Source of the DNA: Lysobacteraceae bacterium
GTDB lineage: Bacteria > Pseudomonadota > Gammaproteobacteria > Xanthomonadales > Rhodanobacteraceae
Length of the DNA: 39,368 bases
Assembly: GCA_028871555.1 (NCBI GenBank)
Contig: JAGWNA010000025.1
Span: 1-39,368, forward strand
Direction: 5' to 3'
The notes beneath the pieces were generated by a model. It was given only the letters and a program-made list of their open reading frames with translations. It was not told the origin of the DNA and did no database searches. The translations under genes and the position numbers were made by a program. Numbering within the stretch: position 1 is the stretch's first letter; the number at the start of each line of letters is the position of its first letter. This document shows, piece after piece, positions 24,082 to 35,319 of this stretch.

Positions 24082-25362
24082 TCAGCCGGCACGCTCGGCG
24101 AGCACCGCGCTGGCCACGAAAAACGAGCCGAAGGCGAGGATGCGCTCGCCCGGACGCGCCGCCGCCCGCGCCGCAGCCAGTGCGGAGGCGACATCGGCAT
24201 GGGCATCGAACGACGCCTGCGGCAAGGTCTGCCTCAGCACTGCCGCCAGGGACGCCGCGTCCAGGCCACGCGGCGTATCGCGCTCCAGCCCGGCCAGGTG
24301 CCAATGCCCGACCCGACTGCCGAGCGCGCCGATCACCCCGGCCACGTCCTTGTCGGCCAGCGCGCCGTAAACCGCATGCAGCACGCCGCGCGGCTGCGCG
24401 TCCAGCCATTCAGCCAGCGCGCGCGCGGCCTGCGGGTTGTGACCCACATCCACGATCAGGGGCGGATTGCCGCCGAGCGACTGCAGTCGTGCCGATACCC
24501 GTACCCCCTGCAGGCCGTTGCTGACGGCGGCGAGAAAATTCTTTGCGGCGATCGGTTCGCCATCGGCACACAATGCATGCAGCGCGGCAATCGCCGCCGC
24601 CGCGTTGGCGAATTGCACCGGCGCCGCCAGCGCCGGATCGGGCAGCTCCATCACCATGCCGTCGCGGTGCCGCCAACGCCAGCCGTTGGCATGGCGTTCG
24701 ACGCTGAAATCGATTCCGGCCCGCTCGACGCTGGCGCCACATGTCGTCAGCGCATCGAGCAGGCCCGGCGGCGGTTTCGGCTCGCCGACGATGGCGGGCC
24801 GCCCTGCCCGCGCGATGCCGGCCTTTTCGCGGCCGATGCTGTCGCGATCGGGTCCCAGCCAATCCACATGGTCCAGATCCACGGTGGTGACAACCGCCAC
24901 ATCGGCATCGACGATGTTCACCGCATCCAATCGGCCACCCAGCCCCACCTCCAGGATCGCCACGTCCAACTGCGCGAGGGCGAACAGATCCAGCGCAGCC
25001 AGCGTGCCGAACTCGAAATAGGTCAGCGGCAGGTCGCCACGTGCGGCTTCGATCCGCCCGAACGAGGCCACCAGCGAAGCGTCGTCGGCATCGGTACCGT
25101 CGATGCGCACCCGCTCGTTGTAATCGAGCAGGTGCGGCGAAGTGAAACTGCCCACGCGCAACCCGGCTGCGATCAGCATTGCTTCAAGCAAGGCTACGGT
25201 GGAACCCTTGCCGTTGGTGCCTGCAACCGTGATCACGCGACGCGCCGGTGCCGCCGCGCCCATGCGCTGCCACACCGTGCGCACGCGATCGAGTCCCAGC
25301 TCGATGCCGCGGACGTTGACGCGTTCCTGATAGGCAAGCCATTGGGCGAGAGTGCGGGTCAT
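24082..25362 (-). CDS. folC: Bifunctional folylpolyglutamate synthase/dihydrofolate synthase
   Basis: This 426-residue Mur-ligase-family enzyme adds glutamate to dihydropteroate and folates. The P-loop is ITVAGTNGKGSTVALLEAM, with SPHLLDYNERVRIDG, a central AVVTTVDLDHVDWLG and IVDVGHNPQAARAL in the C-terminal domain. MTRTLAQWLAYQE at 25362 is the family start; an upstream in-frame extension is not convincing. In relatives accD usually precedes folC; here the second metal ATPase gene ends only 55 bp upstream on the same strand, so folC may depend on transcription from that unit or on its own weak promoter. Confidence 0.93.
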   Translation of the reverse strand: MTRTLAQWLAYQERVNVRGIELGLDRVRTVWQRMGAAAPARRVITVAGTNGKGSTVALLEAMLIAAGLRVGSFTSPHLLDYNERVRIDGTDADDASLVASFGRIEAARGDLPLTYFEFGTLAALDLFALAQLDVAILEVGLGGRLDAVNIVDADVAVVTTVDLDHVDWLGPDRDSIGREKAGIARAGRPAIVGEPKPPPGLLDALTTCGASVERAGIDFSVERHANGWRWRHRDGMVMELPDPALAAPVQFANAAAAIAALHALCADGEPIAAKNFLAAVSNGLQGVRVSARLQSLGGNPPLIVDVGHNPQAARALAEWLDAQPRGVLHAVYGALADKDVAGVIGALGSRVGHWHLAGLERDTPRGLDAASLAAVLRQTLPQASFDAHADVASALAAARAAARPGERILAFGSFFVASAVLAERAG

Positions 25363-25417
25363 GCGGTTGCTTCCGGTGAATGGACCAGAGCCATCGCGCC
25401 AGGGCGCGCTCCTGCGG

Positions 25418-27748
<2,331 letters not shown>

Positions 27749-27763
27749 GACGGCATCTCCTCC

Positions 27764-28012
27764 TCAGCTGCGGCGATACTGCGAGGGCGAGAGCAGTTCG
27801 CGAATCTCCTCCAGCGTGAAGCCCGGATTCTTGGCTCGGCGGATAAAGCGCAGCTGCGCAACCGAAGCGTCGTCGTAACTGCGGTAACCCGATGCACGCC
27901 GTGGAAGCTCGGGCAGCAGGCCTTCGCGCTCGTAGTAACGTATGGTGTCGATTGCCGCACCGACACGCTGGGCGACGGTACCGATAGTGAGCGAGGCGGC
28001 TCGTGTGTTCAT
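27764..28012 (-). CDS. Truncated MerR-family regulator
   Basis: The protein is only 82 residues long: a complete winged-helix DNA-binding head (LTIGTVAQRVGAAIDTIRYYEREGLLP ... SYDDASVAQLRFIRRAKNPGFTLEEIRELL), then SPSQYRRS and stop. Family members have about 130-140 residues; the long dimerisation helix and the C-terminal cysteine loop are missing. It therefore can neither dimerise in the usual way nor sense metal as MerR/CueR do. The stop lies 15 bp from the ATPase start, so a small deletion probably removed the gene's 3' end. It may be a remnant, a constitutive DNA binder, or a dominant-negative competitor of the other MerR proteins. Confidence 0.8.
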   Translation of the reverse strand: MNTRAASLTIGTVAQRVGAAIDTIRYYEREGLLPELPRRASGYRSYDDASVAQLRFIRRAKNPGFTLEEIRELLSPSQYRRS

Positions 28013-28018
28013 CGGAAA

Positions 28019-28069
28019 AGTATAGACCGTCGATCCGGATCCGGATCCGGATCCAGAGTCAAGAGTCAA
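28019..28069 (-). promoter_or_regulatory. Degenerate MerR-type promoter with repeats inside the spacer
   Basis: On the minus strand, TATACT (28019-28024) lies six bases from the MerR ATG, implying a leaderless transcript. Two overlapping-phase -35 candidates, TTGACT at 28057-28062 and 28064-28069, are part of a 7-bp direct repeat. The gap of 32 bp to the nearer one is filled with GGATCC units (28031-28054, four, the first imperfect). Removing two units would give 20 bp, close to normal MerR-type spacing. Confidence 0.6.
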
Positions 28070-28192
28070 GAGTCGGGAACGAACGGGGCGTGTCGGCAAT
28101 GGCTGCCGGCGCTTCACGCTGATGCCAGGGGCAATCGTCCGTTTCATTGCCTGTCGCTGGGCAGGTTTCCTGTCGTCTGGGAATTTTTCCGA

Positions 28193-28221
28193 TTCACAAA
28201 GCGTAAGAAGTTCGTTAGGAT
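28193..28221 (+). promoter_or_regulatory. Candidate sigma-70 promoter for the intergenic RNA
   Basis: TTCACA (28193-28198) and TAGGAT (28216-28221) are separated by 17 bp, with five and four matches to the consensus hexamers. A transcript would start near 28228 and reach the intrinsic terminator at 28413. Confidence 0.5.
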
Positions 28222-28227
28222 TCGGAA

Positions 28228-28413
28228 CATCGATGAGGGGGTTCACCATTTGCAAAAATGGTGAATCAAAGTTGCCGTGGGGACGGCAGCTTTGAGACGA
28301 CGGCAGGATGCCGTTTCGCCGCCAGCTGCCGAGCACCGCTGGTCACCGTGGTGCGAAACAGACGGCGGACAGCCGCGGGCGGACAGGAGTCCGCCACGCG
28401 GCTTTTTGTTTTT
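28228..28413 (+). ncRNA. Candidate structured small RNA (possibly CsrA/RsmA-binding)
   Basis: No protein-coding gene is credible here. Successive exact hairpins are: TTCACCATTT-gcaa-AAATGGTGAA (28242-28265); a 12-bp stem with loop GGGG (28267-28294, core TGCCGT/ACGGCA); ACGGCA-gga-TGCCGT (28300-28314); GCACCGC/GTGGTGC (28333-28354, one G-U); CGGC-ggaca-GCCG (28363-28375); and the terminator hairpin with loop agga (28378-28395). The loops of several display GGA, the core of CsrA/RsmA sites. A promoter-like pair precedes, and an intrinsic terminator ends the unit. It converges on fur (28481, minus). I recognise no known RNA family. RNA start and function are inferred. Confidence 0.55.
28373..28413 (+). 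terminator. Strong Rho-independent terminator
   Basis: Stem CCGCG-GGCGGAC, loop AGGA, GTCCGCC-a-CGCGG (28373-28401), then C and TTTTTGTTTTT (28403-28413). It points rightwards, but no plus-strand protein gene precedes it, which is the main reason to suspect a small RNA. Confidence 0.88.
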
Positions 28414-28435
28414 GCCGTTTTTGCCGTTTTTGCCG
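28409..28435. repeat. Three tandem copies of TTTTTGCCG
   Basis: A 9-bp unit is repeated exactly three times immediately after the terminator hairpin. The first copy supplies the second half of the terminator's T tract. Confidence 0.85.
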
Positions 28436-28480
28436 CCACCGGCCGCCGGCGCGCCGGCAAGCCGGTGAATCCGCCATGCT

Positions 28481-28903
28481 TCAGTCTTTGCCGGCCCGCT
28501 GCCGGGGGCGGACATACAAGACGAGGCTGTGATCCTCGATCACGTAGCCGTGTCGCGCGGCGATATCACGTTGCAGACGTTCGATCTCTTCGCTGACGAA
28601 CTCGATCACCTTTCCGCTGTCCACATCAATCATGTGATCGTGGTGCTTGCCGCGATCGAGTTCGTAAACAGCCTGCCCGCCCTCGAAATTGTGCTTGACG
28701 ATGATCCCTGCCGCCTCGAATTGGGTCAGCACGCGATACACCGTCGCCAAGCCGATATCTTCCTGGTGGCCAAGCAGTTTTTTGTAGACGTCTTCGGCGC
28801 TGAGATGCTGTGCATCTTCCTCGTCGAAGATCTGCAGGATCCGCATCCGCGGATGAGTCACCTTGAGGCCGACTCTGCGCAGCTCTTTGGTTTCCTGGTC
28901 CAT
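28481..28903 (-). CDS. fur: Ferric uptake regulator Fur
   Basis: This 140-residue iron-dependent repressor shows the N-terminal winged helix (KELRRVGLKVTHPRMRILQIF, DVYKKLL, GLATVYRVLTQFEAAGI), then the metal sites in ELDRGKHHDHMIDVDSGKVIEF and a His/Glu-containing C-terminal domain. There is no cysteine in the protein; the CxxC pair of E. coli Fur is replaced by DVDS, as in other xanthomonads, so no structural Cys4 zinc site exists. I chose ATG 28903 (MDQETKEL). It is divergent from bamE across 76 bp, a conserved arrangement. Confidence 0.94.
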   Translation of the reverse strand: MDQETKELRRVGLKVTHPRMRILQIFDEEDAQHLSAEDVYKKLLGHQEDIGLATVYRVLTQFEAAGIIVKHNFEGGQAVYELDRGKHHDHMIDVDSGKVIEFVSEEIERLQRDIAARHGYVIEDHSLVLYVRPRQRAGKD

Positions 28904-28979
28904 AGCCCACTCCACGCACACGGCGTTGCCAAGCCGTTAGTGTATCATCCGACACCTTCACGATCTGGACGCAACACGC

Positions 28980-29444
28980 ATGCAAAAGCTGCTCATCCTG
29001 CTGATCTTCGCCATGCCGGCACTTGCACTCTCCGGCTGCCACATCGTCTATACGCCCGATGTGCAGCAAGGCAATCTGCTCGACAAGGACATGTTGGCGC
29101 AGCTGAAACCCGGCATGACCAAGCGTCAGGTACTGCTGTTGATGGGCACGCCTTCGGTCAGCACCCCGTTCGACCACAGCCGGTGGGATTACGTTTCCAC
29201 CCAGGCACACCGCGGTGGTCCGATGAAAGTGCGCACGTTCACCCTGACCTTCAACAACGACACCCTGGTGCGTACCCAGGGCGACTTCTTCGCTCCGGAC
29301 GCGCAACAGCTGGTCAAGGACAGCAAGAAATATCGCACCAGCTATCCGGCCACCGAAACCAAGGGCGACAAGAGCAAGAGTCCGGACGATAAAAAGAACG
29401 ATGGTGGATTCGGTACCGGCAACGGCGGCGGCAACGGCCATTGA
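28980..29444 (+). CDS. bamE: Outer membrane assembly lipoprotein BamE (SmpA/OmlA)
   Basis: This 154-residue lipoprotein has a signal peptide MQKLLILLIFAMPALALSGC with lipobox LSGC (Cys20), then the BamE fold: YTPDVQQGNLLDKDMLAQLKPGMTKRQVLLLMGTPS and FDHSRWDYV. It is part of the BAM complex that inserts outer-membrane beta-barrels. The C-terminal about 35 residues are a Lys/Asp then Gly/Asn-rich low-complexity tail absent from E. coli BamE. The gene is divergent from fur, as in many gammaproteobacteria. Confidence 0.94.
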   Translation: MQKLLILLIFAMPALALSGCHIVYTPDVQQGNLLDKDMLAQLKPGMTKRQVLLLMGTPSVSTPFDHSRWDYVSTQAHRGGPMKVRTFTLTFNNDTLVRTQGDFFAPDAQQLVKDSKKYRTSYPATETKGDKSKSPDDKKNDGGFGTGNGGGNGH

Positions 29445-29466
29445 CGAAGCGATCGCCACCGCCTGA

Positions 29467-29754
29467 TCAGCCCGCCTTGGCGCGCCGTCGCCGCGCCTCC
29501 ATCGGATCGAGCATGAGCGGGCGGTAGATCTCGATCCGGTCTCCATCGCGCAGCAGCTGGTCCGGAGCGACCCTGCGCCCATGGATGCCCAGTCGTTGCG
29601 GTTCAATCGTGCCATGCGCAAGTGCGCGGGTGATTCCCGAAGCGTCGATCGCCTGGATCACCGTAGTGCCCTGCGCCAGTTCGGCCCGGTACAGGATGAT
29701 CTGCCCGGTGGCGCTGGCGTAAACGACCTCGACCCTGATGGTGCGTTCAGCCAT
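29467..29754 (-). CDS. rnfH: RnfH/RatB-family ubiquitin-like protein
   Basis: This 95-residue beta-grasp protein shows RTIRVEVVYASATGQIILYRAEL, GTTVIQAIDASGI, LGIHGRRVAPDQLLRDGDRIEIYRPLMLDPMEARRRRA, the full family pattern. ATG 29754 is chosen; the frame remains open further upstream but would enter ratA too far. The start overlaps the end of ratA by 8 bp, consistent with a ratA-ratB operon. It converges with bamE. The molecular function of this family is not settled. Confidence 0.92.
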   Translation of the reverse strand: MAERTIRVEVVYASATGQIILYRAELAQGTTVIQAIDASGITRALAHGTIEPQRLGIHGRRVAPDQLLRDGDRIEIYRPLMLDPMEARRRRAKAG

Positions 29755-30178
29755 ACGAGCGCTCGGCCTCACGGCAAAAATCATCCACCATGCGGCCCGC
29801 CAGCCCCTGGAAGCCGAGCTTCAGTGCGCCGCTTCCAAGACGGCCCGCATAATCGAAATCCAGCGCGAAGGCGACCTTGCACCCCTGATTGCCGAGGGGA
29901 ATGAAATCCCATACGCCCTCGAGACTGCGAAAGGGACCGTCAACCAGACTCATCTGCAGGCATCTGGCTGGCTCGACCGTGTTCCGTGTGGTGAAGGCCT
30001 GGCGGAACCCGGCAAACTTGAGATCCAGCCGCACCACCAGCACATTCTCCTGGCGATCGAGAACGTCAGCGCCGACACACCAGGGGAAACGCTTTGGGTA
30101 TGCTTCAACTTCGTTGACCAGGTCGAACATCTGCGCTGGCGAGTATTTCACCAGGGCACTGCGACGGATTTCGATCAC
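29747..30178 (-). CDS. ratA: RatA/COQ10-family START-like protein
   Basis: This 143-residue protein starts at GTG 30178, with GAAGAGG upstream. It has a START-like lipid-binding fold: [37 protein letters not shown], then [30 protein letters not shown] and a final helix [16 protein letters not shown]. RatA was reported in E. coli as a toxin inhibiting ribosome association; the same family includes COQ10 ubiquinone-binding proteins, which may reflect its true role. It is divergent from smpB with an 83-bp gap, the standard order. Confidence 0.92.
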   Translation of the reverse strand: MIEIRRSALVKYSPAQMFDLVNEVEAYPKRFPWCVGADVLDRQENVLVVRLDLKFAGFRQAFTTRNTVEPARCLQMSLVDGPFRSLEGVWDFIPLGNQGCKVAFALDFDYAGRLGSGALKLGFQGLAGRMVDDFCREAERSYG

Positions 30179-30261
30179 GGCAGCCTCTTCACATCACGCT
30201 CGATTCGGCCCCGCACGAGACCGAATCGGCATCAGGGCCACAAGGTCCGAGTTTAACCGAC

Positions 30262-30753
30262 ATGGCCAAGGCGAAGGACAAGGACAACAAGGGCTCAGGC
30301 ACCATCGCGCTCAACAAGCGCGCCCGTTTCGAGTACCACATCGACCAGCGCTACGAAGCAGGCATTGCCCTGCAGGGCTGGGAGCTGAAGGCGTTGCGTG
30401 CCGGCCGGATCAATTTCGGCGAGAGCTACGCGACCGTCAAGAACAGTGAAATCTTCCTGTTCGGCGCATCCATTCCGCCCCTGATCAGTGCCTCCACTCA
30501 CGTTGTCGCCGAAGATCGGCGCACCCGCAAGCTGCTGTTGCATCGCAAGGAAATAGATCAGCTGGTCGGAGCCGTCGAGCGCAAGGGTTATACCCTGGTG
30601 CCCACGGCGATGTACTGGAAAGGCAACAAGGTCAAGGTCGAAATCGGCCTCGCCCGTGGCAAGCAGGAGCACGACAAGCGCGACACCGAGAAACAGCGCG
30701 ACTGGCAGATCGAAAAGCAGCGCACCATGCGCTCGCACAACCGCGCCACGTGA
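30262..30753 (+). CDS. smpB: SsrA-binding protein SmpB
   Basis: This 163-residue protein binds tmRNA and delivers it to stalled ribosomes for trans-translation. Seen are [43 protein letters not shown], the [12 protein letters not shown] segment, [13 protein letters not shown], and the basic C-terminal tail ([28 protein letters not shown]) that folds in the mRNA channel. Length and motifs are normal. No ssrA gene is seen in this window. Confidence 0.95.
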   Translation: MAKAKDKDNKGSGTIALNKRARFEYHIDQRYEAGIALQGWELKALRAGRINFGESYATVKNSEIFLFGASIPPLISASTHVVAEDRRTRKLLLHRKEIDQLVGAVERKGYTLVPTAMYWKGNKVKVEIGLARGKQEHDKRDTEKQRDWQIEKQRTMRSHNRAT

Positions 30754-30918
30754 ACGCGGTCCCAAGGACGGCAAGCATCTGCGGCGCGGCATCATCGACA
30801 CATTCGGCGCCCTCGCCATGAACACGAAACGCCGTCAGTGCGCCATACTGCTGCACGCTTTGCGATGACGGGCCGGCCTGCCGGCCTCGACAACAACCTT
30901 CAGCACAGGGCTATCTGC

Positions 30919-31476
30919 ATGGGATGGATCAAAGAGATTTCCGACAGCGATGCCAGCGGCGAACTGCGGCACATCTACGACGACGTCAAGAAGCAACGCG
31001 GCAAGGTGGCCAATATCCTGAGCGTGCACAGCCTCGACCCGCCGTCGCTGCAGCACCATCTCGATCTGTACATGCACCTGATGTTCTCGTCCGGGCCGCT
31101 GACCCGGCGCGAACGCGAAGCGATCGCTGTCGCCGTTTCAGCCGCCAATGGCTGCTCCTACTGCGTGGCCCATCACATGGAAGCCCTGCAGCGCTACGAG
31201 AAGGATGCGGGCGTCCTTGCGGCGGTGCGCGACGCCCCGGAGCAACTGGACAATCCCCGCTTGCGGGCGATGCTGCTGTACGCGCGCAAGCTCACCATTG
31301 CGCCGCATACGATGGACGAAAAGCAGATCGCCGAGCTGCGAGTCCAGCAGCTGACCGATCAGGACATCCTGCGCATCAATCTGGTGACCGCCTATTTCAA
31401 CTTCGTCAACCGGATCGCACTCGGGCTTGGCGTGGCAGCCCATGCCAGCGAGATCGTCGGCTACAACAACGCGTGA
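30919..31476 (+). CDS. Peroxidase-related AhpD/carboxymuconolactone-decarboxylase-like protein
   Basis: This 185-residue all-helical protein has the thiol motif NGCSYCVAHHMEAL (Cys-x-x-Cys with following His), the active centre of AhpD-like alkylhydroperoxidases. The preceding SGPLTRREREAIAVAVSAA and the C-terminal DILRINLVTAYFNFVNRIALGLGV match the uncharacterised peroxidase-related subfamily. ATG 30919 is chosen (MGWIKEISDSD) because the upstream extension is not conserved-looking. It may reduce peroxides using a thiol donor. It follows smpB on the same strand after 165 bp, and precedes strong hairpins. Confidence 0.88.
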   Translation: MGWIKEISDSDASGELRHIYDDVKKQRGKVANILSVHSLDPPSLQHHLDLYMHLMFSSGPLTRREREAIAVAVSAANGCSYCVAHHMEALQRYEKDAGVLAAVRDAPEQLDNPRLRAMLLYARKLTIAPHTMDEKQIAELRVQQLTDQDILRINLVTAYFNFVNRIALGLGVAAHASEIVGYNNA

Positions 31477-31485
31477 ATCCGCTCA

Positions 31486-31555
31486 GCCGACCCGGCCCGG
31501 TCGGCGCTTGCATGTCCAGGGAACGCTGCGCTGCGAGCCTAGGCGCCGCAGCGCA
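31486..31555. terminator. Two strong hairpins between convergent genes
   Basis: Hairpin 1 is GCCGACC-cggccc-GGTCGGC (31486-31505). Hairpin 2 has perfect 9-bp arms TGCGCTGCG/CGCAGCGCA (31527-31535, 31547-31555). Neither has a T tract, so intrinsic termination is uncertain. They lie between the AhpD-like gene (plus) and the IS66 accessory gene (minus). Confidence 0.5.
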
Positions 31556-31579
31556 TGGGAATTCACCCGTTCCCCGGGC

Positions 31580-31891
31580 TCAGCATTCGCGCAGCGCCCG
31601 GATAATCGACACGCACCGCGTCTCATCCATGTCGGACGGAAAGCGCACCTGCAGGCCATTGGGCAGTTCAACCTCGATGTATTTGTCCGATGTCGCAGCC
31701 TCGGAAACCACGATCGGCAACAGCGCTTTCGTCGATGGGGGCGGCAGCGGCAGCGACTCGCGCAGTTTGCCGCGCCAGTAGCCAAAGCACGGCAGGCTCA
31801 AACCCTGCTGATGGCAGTACGCGGCCTGGCTCAGGCCACTGTTGCGCCAAGCAATCAGATGTGACCGCCAGACTGCTGCCTTGGTACTCAT
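31580..31891 (-). CDS. Orphan IS66-family accessory protein (TnpA-like)
   Basis: The core reads MSTKAAVWRSHLIAWRNSG, LSQAAYCHQQGLSLPCFGYWRGKL (helix-turn-helix), then a linker and YIEVELPNGLQVRFPSDMDETR with CVSIIRALREC, the layout of IS66 accessory proteins. The start at 31891 has AAGGAG with a 7-bp gap, a very good ribosome site. No IS66 tnpB or tnpC transposase and no IS66 inverted repeats are seen nearby, so it is a solitary copy: a leftover or a domesticated DNA-binding protein. The frame stays open upstream to 32065, covered separately. Confidence 0.8.
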   Translation of the reverse strand: MSTKAAVWRSHLIAWRNSGLSQAAYCHQQGLSLPCFGYWRGKLRESLPLPPPSTKALLPIVVSEAATSDKYIEVELPNGLQVRFPSDMDETRCVSIIRALREC

Positions 31892-32087
31892 GTGCTCGCT
31901 CCTTCGATAAAAGGCGCGTATCGCAGCAGCAGCTTGCGGCTCGGGATCATCGATATGACCGAACACTGATTCATCGCCACGCAGCTGCCCGGCCCTGATA
32001 GCCTGCGGTATCGCCCGCAAGTATTCAGGTGCTGATTCGGGGGTGCGCAATGTGAAAGTACTCATGGCTCCTTCATGACTCCTTCAT
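31892..32087 (-). other. In-frame N-terminal extension preceded by two overlapping four-codon reading frames
   Basis: From ATG 32065 an open frame of 58 codons (MSTFTLRTPESAPEYLRAI... to FYRRSEH) continues directly into the IS66 accessory protein. It is unrelated to the IS66 family core. Upstream, ATG occurs at 32087, 32076 and 32065, eleven bases apart. The first two open frames are MKES-stop and MKEP-stop, each stop sharing ATGA with the next start, and each containing AAGGAG. Whether any is translated is unknown. Confidence 0.4.
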
Positions 32088-32267
32088 GGTTTCTAGGGAT
32101 AACCGTTGCACAACCCATGTCTTTATAGCTGTGCGAACACTTTCTCAGGCGAGATGTGAAACAACCATGTTCATGGCGCGCGCATGTTTGTCCATGCGTC
32201 TCAATTTGCGGCTGTCGCAGGCGATATTTCTTGCGATTCGATCAGGCTTCTCCGGTGGGTATGTTCC

Positions 32268-34178
<1,911 letters not shown>

Positions 34179-34457
34179 CTAATTGGAAATCGGCGCTGAC
34201 GGATAGCCCGCATCCGTGGTCGCCCTCGTCAGCGCGCGCACGCCGGTCTTGCTGTCGTCATAGGTCACGATGGCCTCCCGCTTGTCGAATTTGATGCTGG
34301 TTCCTTCGACGCCGGCGACCCTGGACAGGGCCTTTCTGACCGTGACCGGACAGGCCGGGCAGGTCATGCCTGGCACCGAGAGGGTGACCGTCCTCGTCGC
34401 CGCCGATGCGGGGGCCGCGACGATGGTCAGGACGGTGAGCAAGGCGATCTTTTTCAC
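34179..34457 (-). CDS. merP: Periplasmic mercury-binding protein MerP
   Basis: This 92-residue protein has signal peptide MKKIALLTVLTIVAAPASAA (cleavage after ASA likely). The mature part is one HMA domain with the Hg(II) site GMTCPAC (Cys33, Cys36). Family residues VRKALSRVAGVEG and KFDKREAIVTYDD follow. MerP passes Hg(II) from the periplasm to MerT. It lies 12 bp after merT and 16 bp before merF. Confidence 0.95.
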   Translation of the reverse strand: MKKIALLTVLTIVAAPASAATRTVTLSVPGMTCPACPVTVRKALSRVAGVEGTSIKFDKREAIVTYDDSKTGVRALTRATTDAGYPSAPISN

Positions 34458-34469
34458 GGGCGTTCTCCT

Positions 34470-34817
34470 TCAGTAAAACAAGGGCAGGATGTAGGGATAC
34501 ACAAGCGCCAGCAGGACCAGCGCGACGACGATCCAGAAAACAATCCGGTAAGTTGTTTTCACTTGTGGGATGGCACACACATCCCCCGGTTTACAGGCGA
34601 CGGGGCGGAAAATCCGGCGGTATGCGAAAAACAGCATCGTCAACGCTGTTGCGATGAAGATCGGACGATAAGGTTCCAACGCGGTCAGGTTGCCGATCCA
34701 CGCCCCGGAAAACCCGAGCATGACCAGCACCAGCGGGCCCAGGCAGCAGGTGGAGGCCAGGATCGCCGCGAGGCCGCCGAAGGCCAATATGCCCCTGGGA
34801 TGGGAGGGTTCGGACAT
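34470..34817 (-). CDS. merT: Mercuric ion transporter MerT
   Basis: This 115-residue inner-membrane protein has three helices: LAFGGLAAILASTCCLGPLVLVMLG with Cys24-Cys25, PIFIATALTMLFFAYRRIF, and IVFWIVVALVLLALVYPYILPLF. The cytoplasmic loop pair is Cys75 and Cys81 (ACKPGDVC). This is the full set needed to move Hg(II) to MerA. It is the first gene of the mer operon, 36 bp from the promoter's -10. Confidence 0.95.
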   Translation of the reverse strand: MSEPSHPRGILAFGGLAAILASTCCLGPLVLVMLGFSGAWIGNLTALEPYRPIFIATALTMLFFAYRRIFRPVACKPGDVCAIPQVKTTYRIVFWIVVALVLLALVYPYILPLFY

Positions 34818-34852
34818 GGGTGCTCACCTTCTGGATCGATTGTCGCCAGGTT

Positions 34853-34883
34853 AAGATATTCCCGTAGTCAAGTACGGAGTCAA
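34853..34883 (-). promoter_or_regulatory. mer operon promoter and MerR operator
   Basis: On the minus strand the -35 is TTGACT (34878-34883) and the -10 TATCTT (34853-34858), with a 19-bp spacer. Within it the MerR dyad has arms CCGTA (34862-34866) and TACGG (34873-34877) around GTCAAG, nearly as in Tn501/Tn21. The -35 starts only 5 bp from the merR ATG, so merR transcription overlaps the operator, allowing autorepression. Confidence 0.93.
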
Positions 34884-34887
34884 GCGC

Positions 34888-35295
34888 ATGAAATCGAGGC
34901 AGGACAATCTGACCATCGGTACTTTTGCCAAGGCAGCGGGCGTCAATCTCGAGACGATCCGTTTCTACCAGCGCAAGGGTCTGCTTTGTGAACCGGATCG
35001 GCCGCCGGGTGGCATCCGCCGCTACGGGCACGGGGACGTGGCCCGGGTGAAGTTCGTCAAATCCGCACAACGCCTGGGCTTCAGCCTTGAGGAGGTGTCG
35101 CATCTGCTGAAGCTGGAGGACGGCACCCATTGCAGCGAAGCTGCGGAACTGGCCGCGTTACGCCTGGCGGACGTGCGAGCACGCTTGTCCGATCTCAGAC
35201 GCATGGAGGCGGCACTGTCCGCCCTGGTGGATCAGTGCTGCTCGTGCCACGGCGACATTTCCTGCCCGCTGATCGCCTCACTGCATGCCTGCTGA
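34888..35295 (+). CDS. merR: Mercury-responsive regulator MerR
   Basis: This 135-residue regulator has [26 protein letters not shown] (helix-turn-helix), a dimerisation helix from about residue 80, and all three Hg(II) ligands Cys82, Cys117 and Cys126 at exactly the classical numbers. It represses merTPFA without mercury and activates it with Hg(II) by untwisting the 19-bp spacer. It is divergent from merT. Its stop is only 24 bp from the convergent glycosyltransferase stop at 35320, with no clear terminator between them. Confidence 0.95.
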   Translation: MKSRQDNLTIGTFAKAAGVNLETIRFYQRKGLLCEPDRPPGGIRRYGHGDVARVKFVKSAQRLGFSLEEVSHLLKLEDGTHCSEAAELAALRLADVRARLSDLRRMEAALSALVDQCCSCHGDISCPLIASLHAC

Positions 35296-35319
35296 GACCG
35301 CCTGTCCGCGGGCGGGTTG

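Noticed and set aside
28437..28467. Terminator for fur (CACCGGC/GCCGGTG stem)
   Set aside because: On the fur strand the stem is followed by A-rich, not T-rich, sequence, so intrinsic termination is unlikely.
28243..28515. Minus-strand protein frame across the hairpin region
   Set aside because: It is low complexity (repeated GKN), overlaps fur's 3' end and has no ribosome site or domain; structured RNA on the plus strand explains the sequence better.
28926..28948. bamE promoter TTGCCA/TATCAT
   Set aside because: The spacing is only 11 bp, so the pair cannot act as a standard sigma-70 promoter.
32093..32267. merB or merD after merA
   Set aside because: The 175 bp after merA hold no reading frame resembling either.
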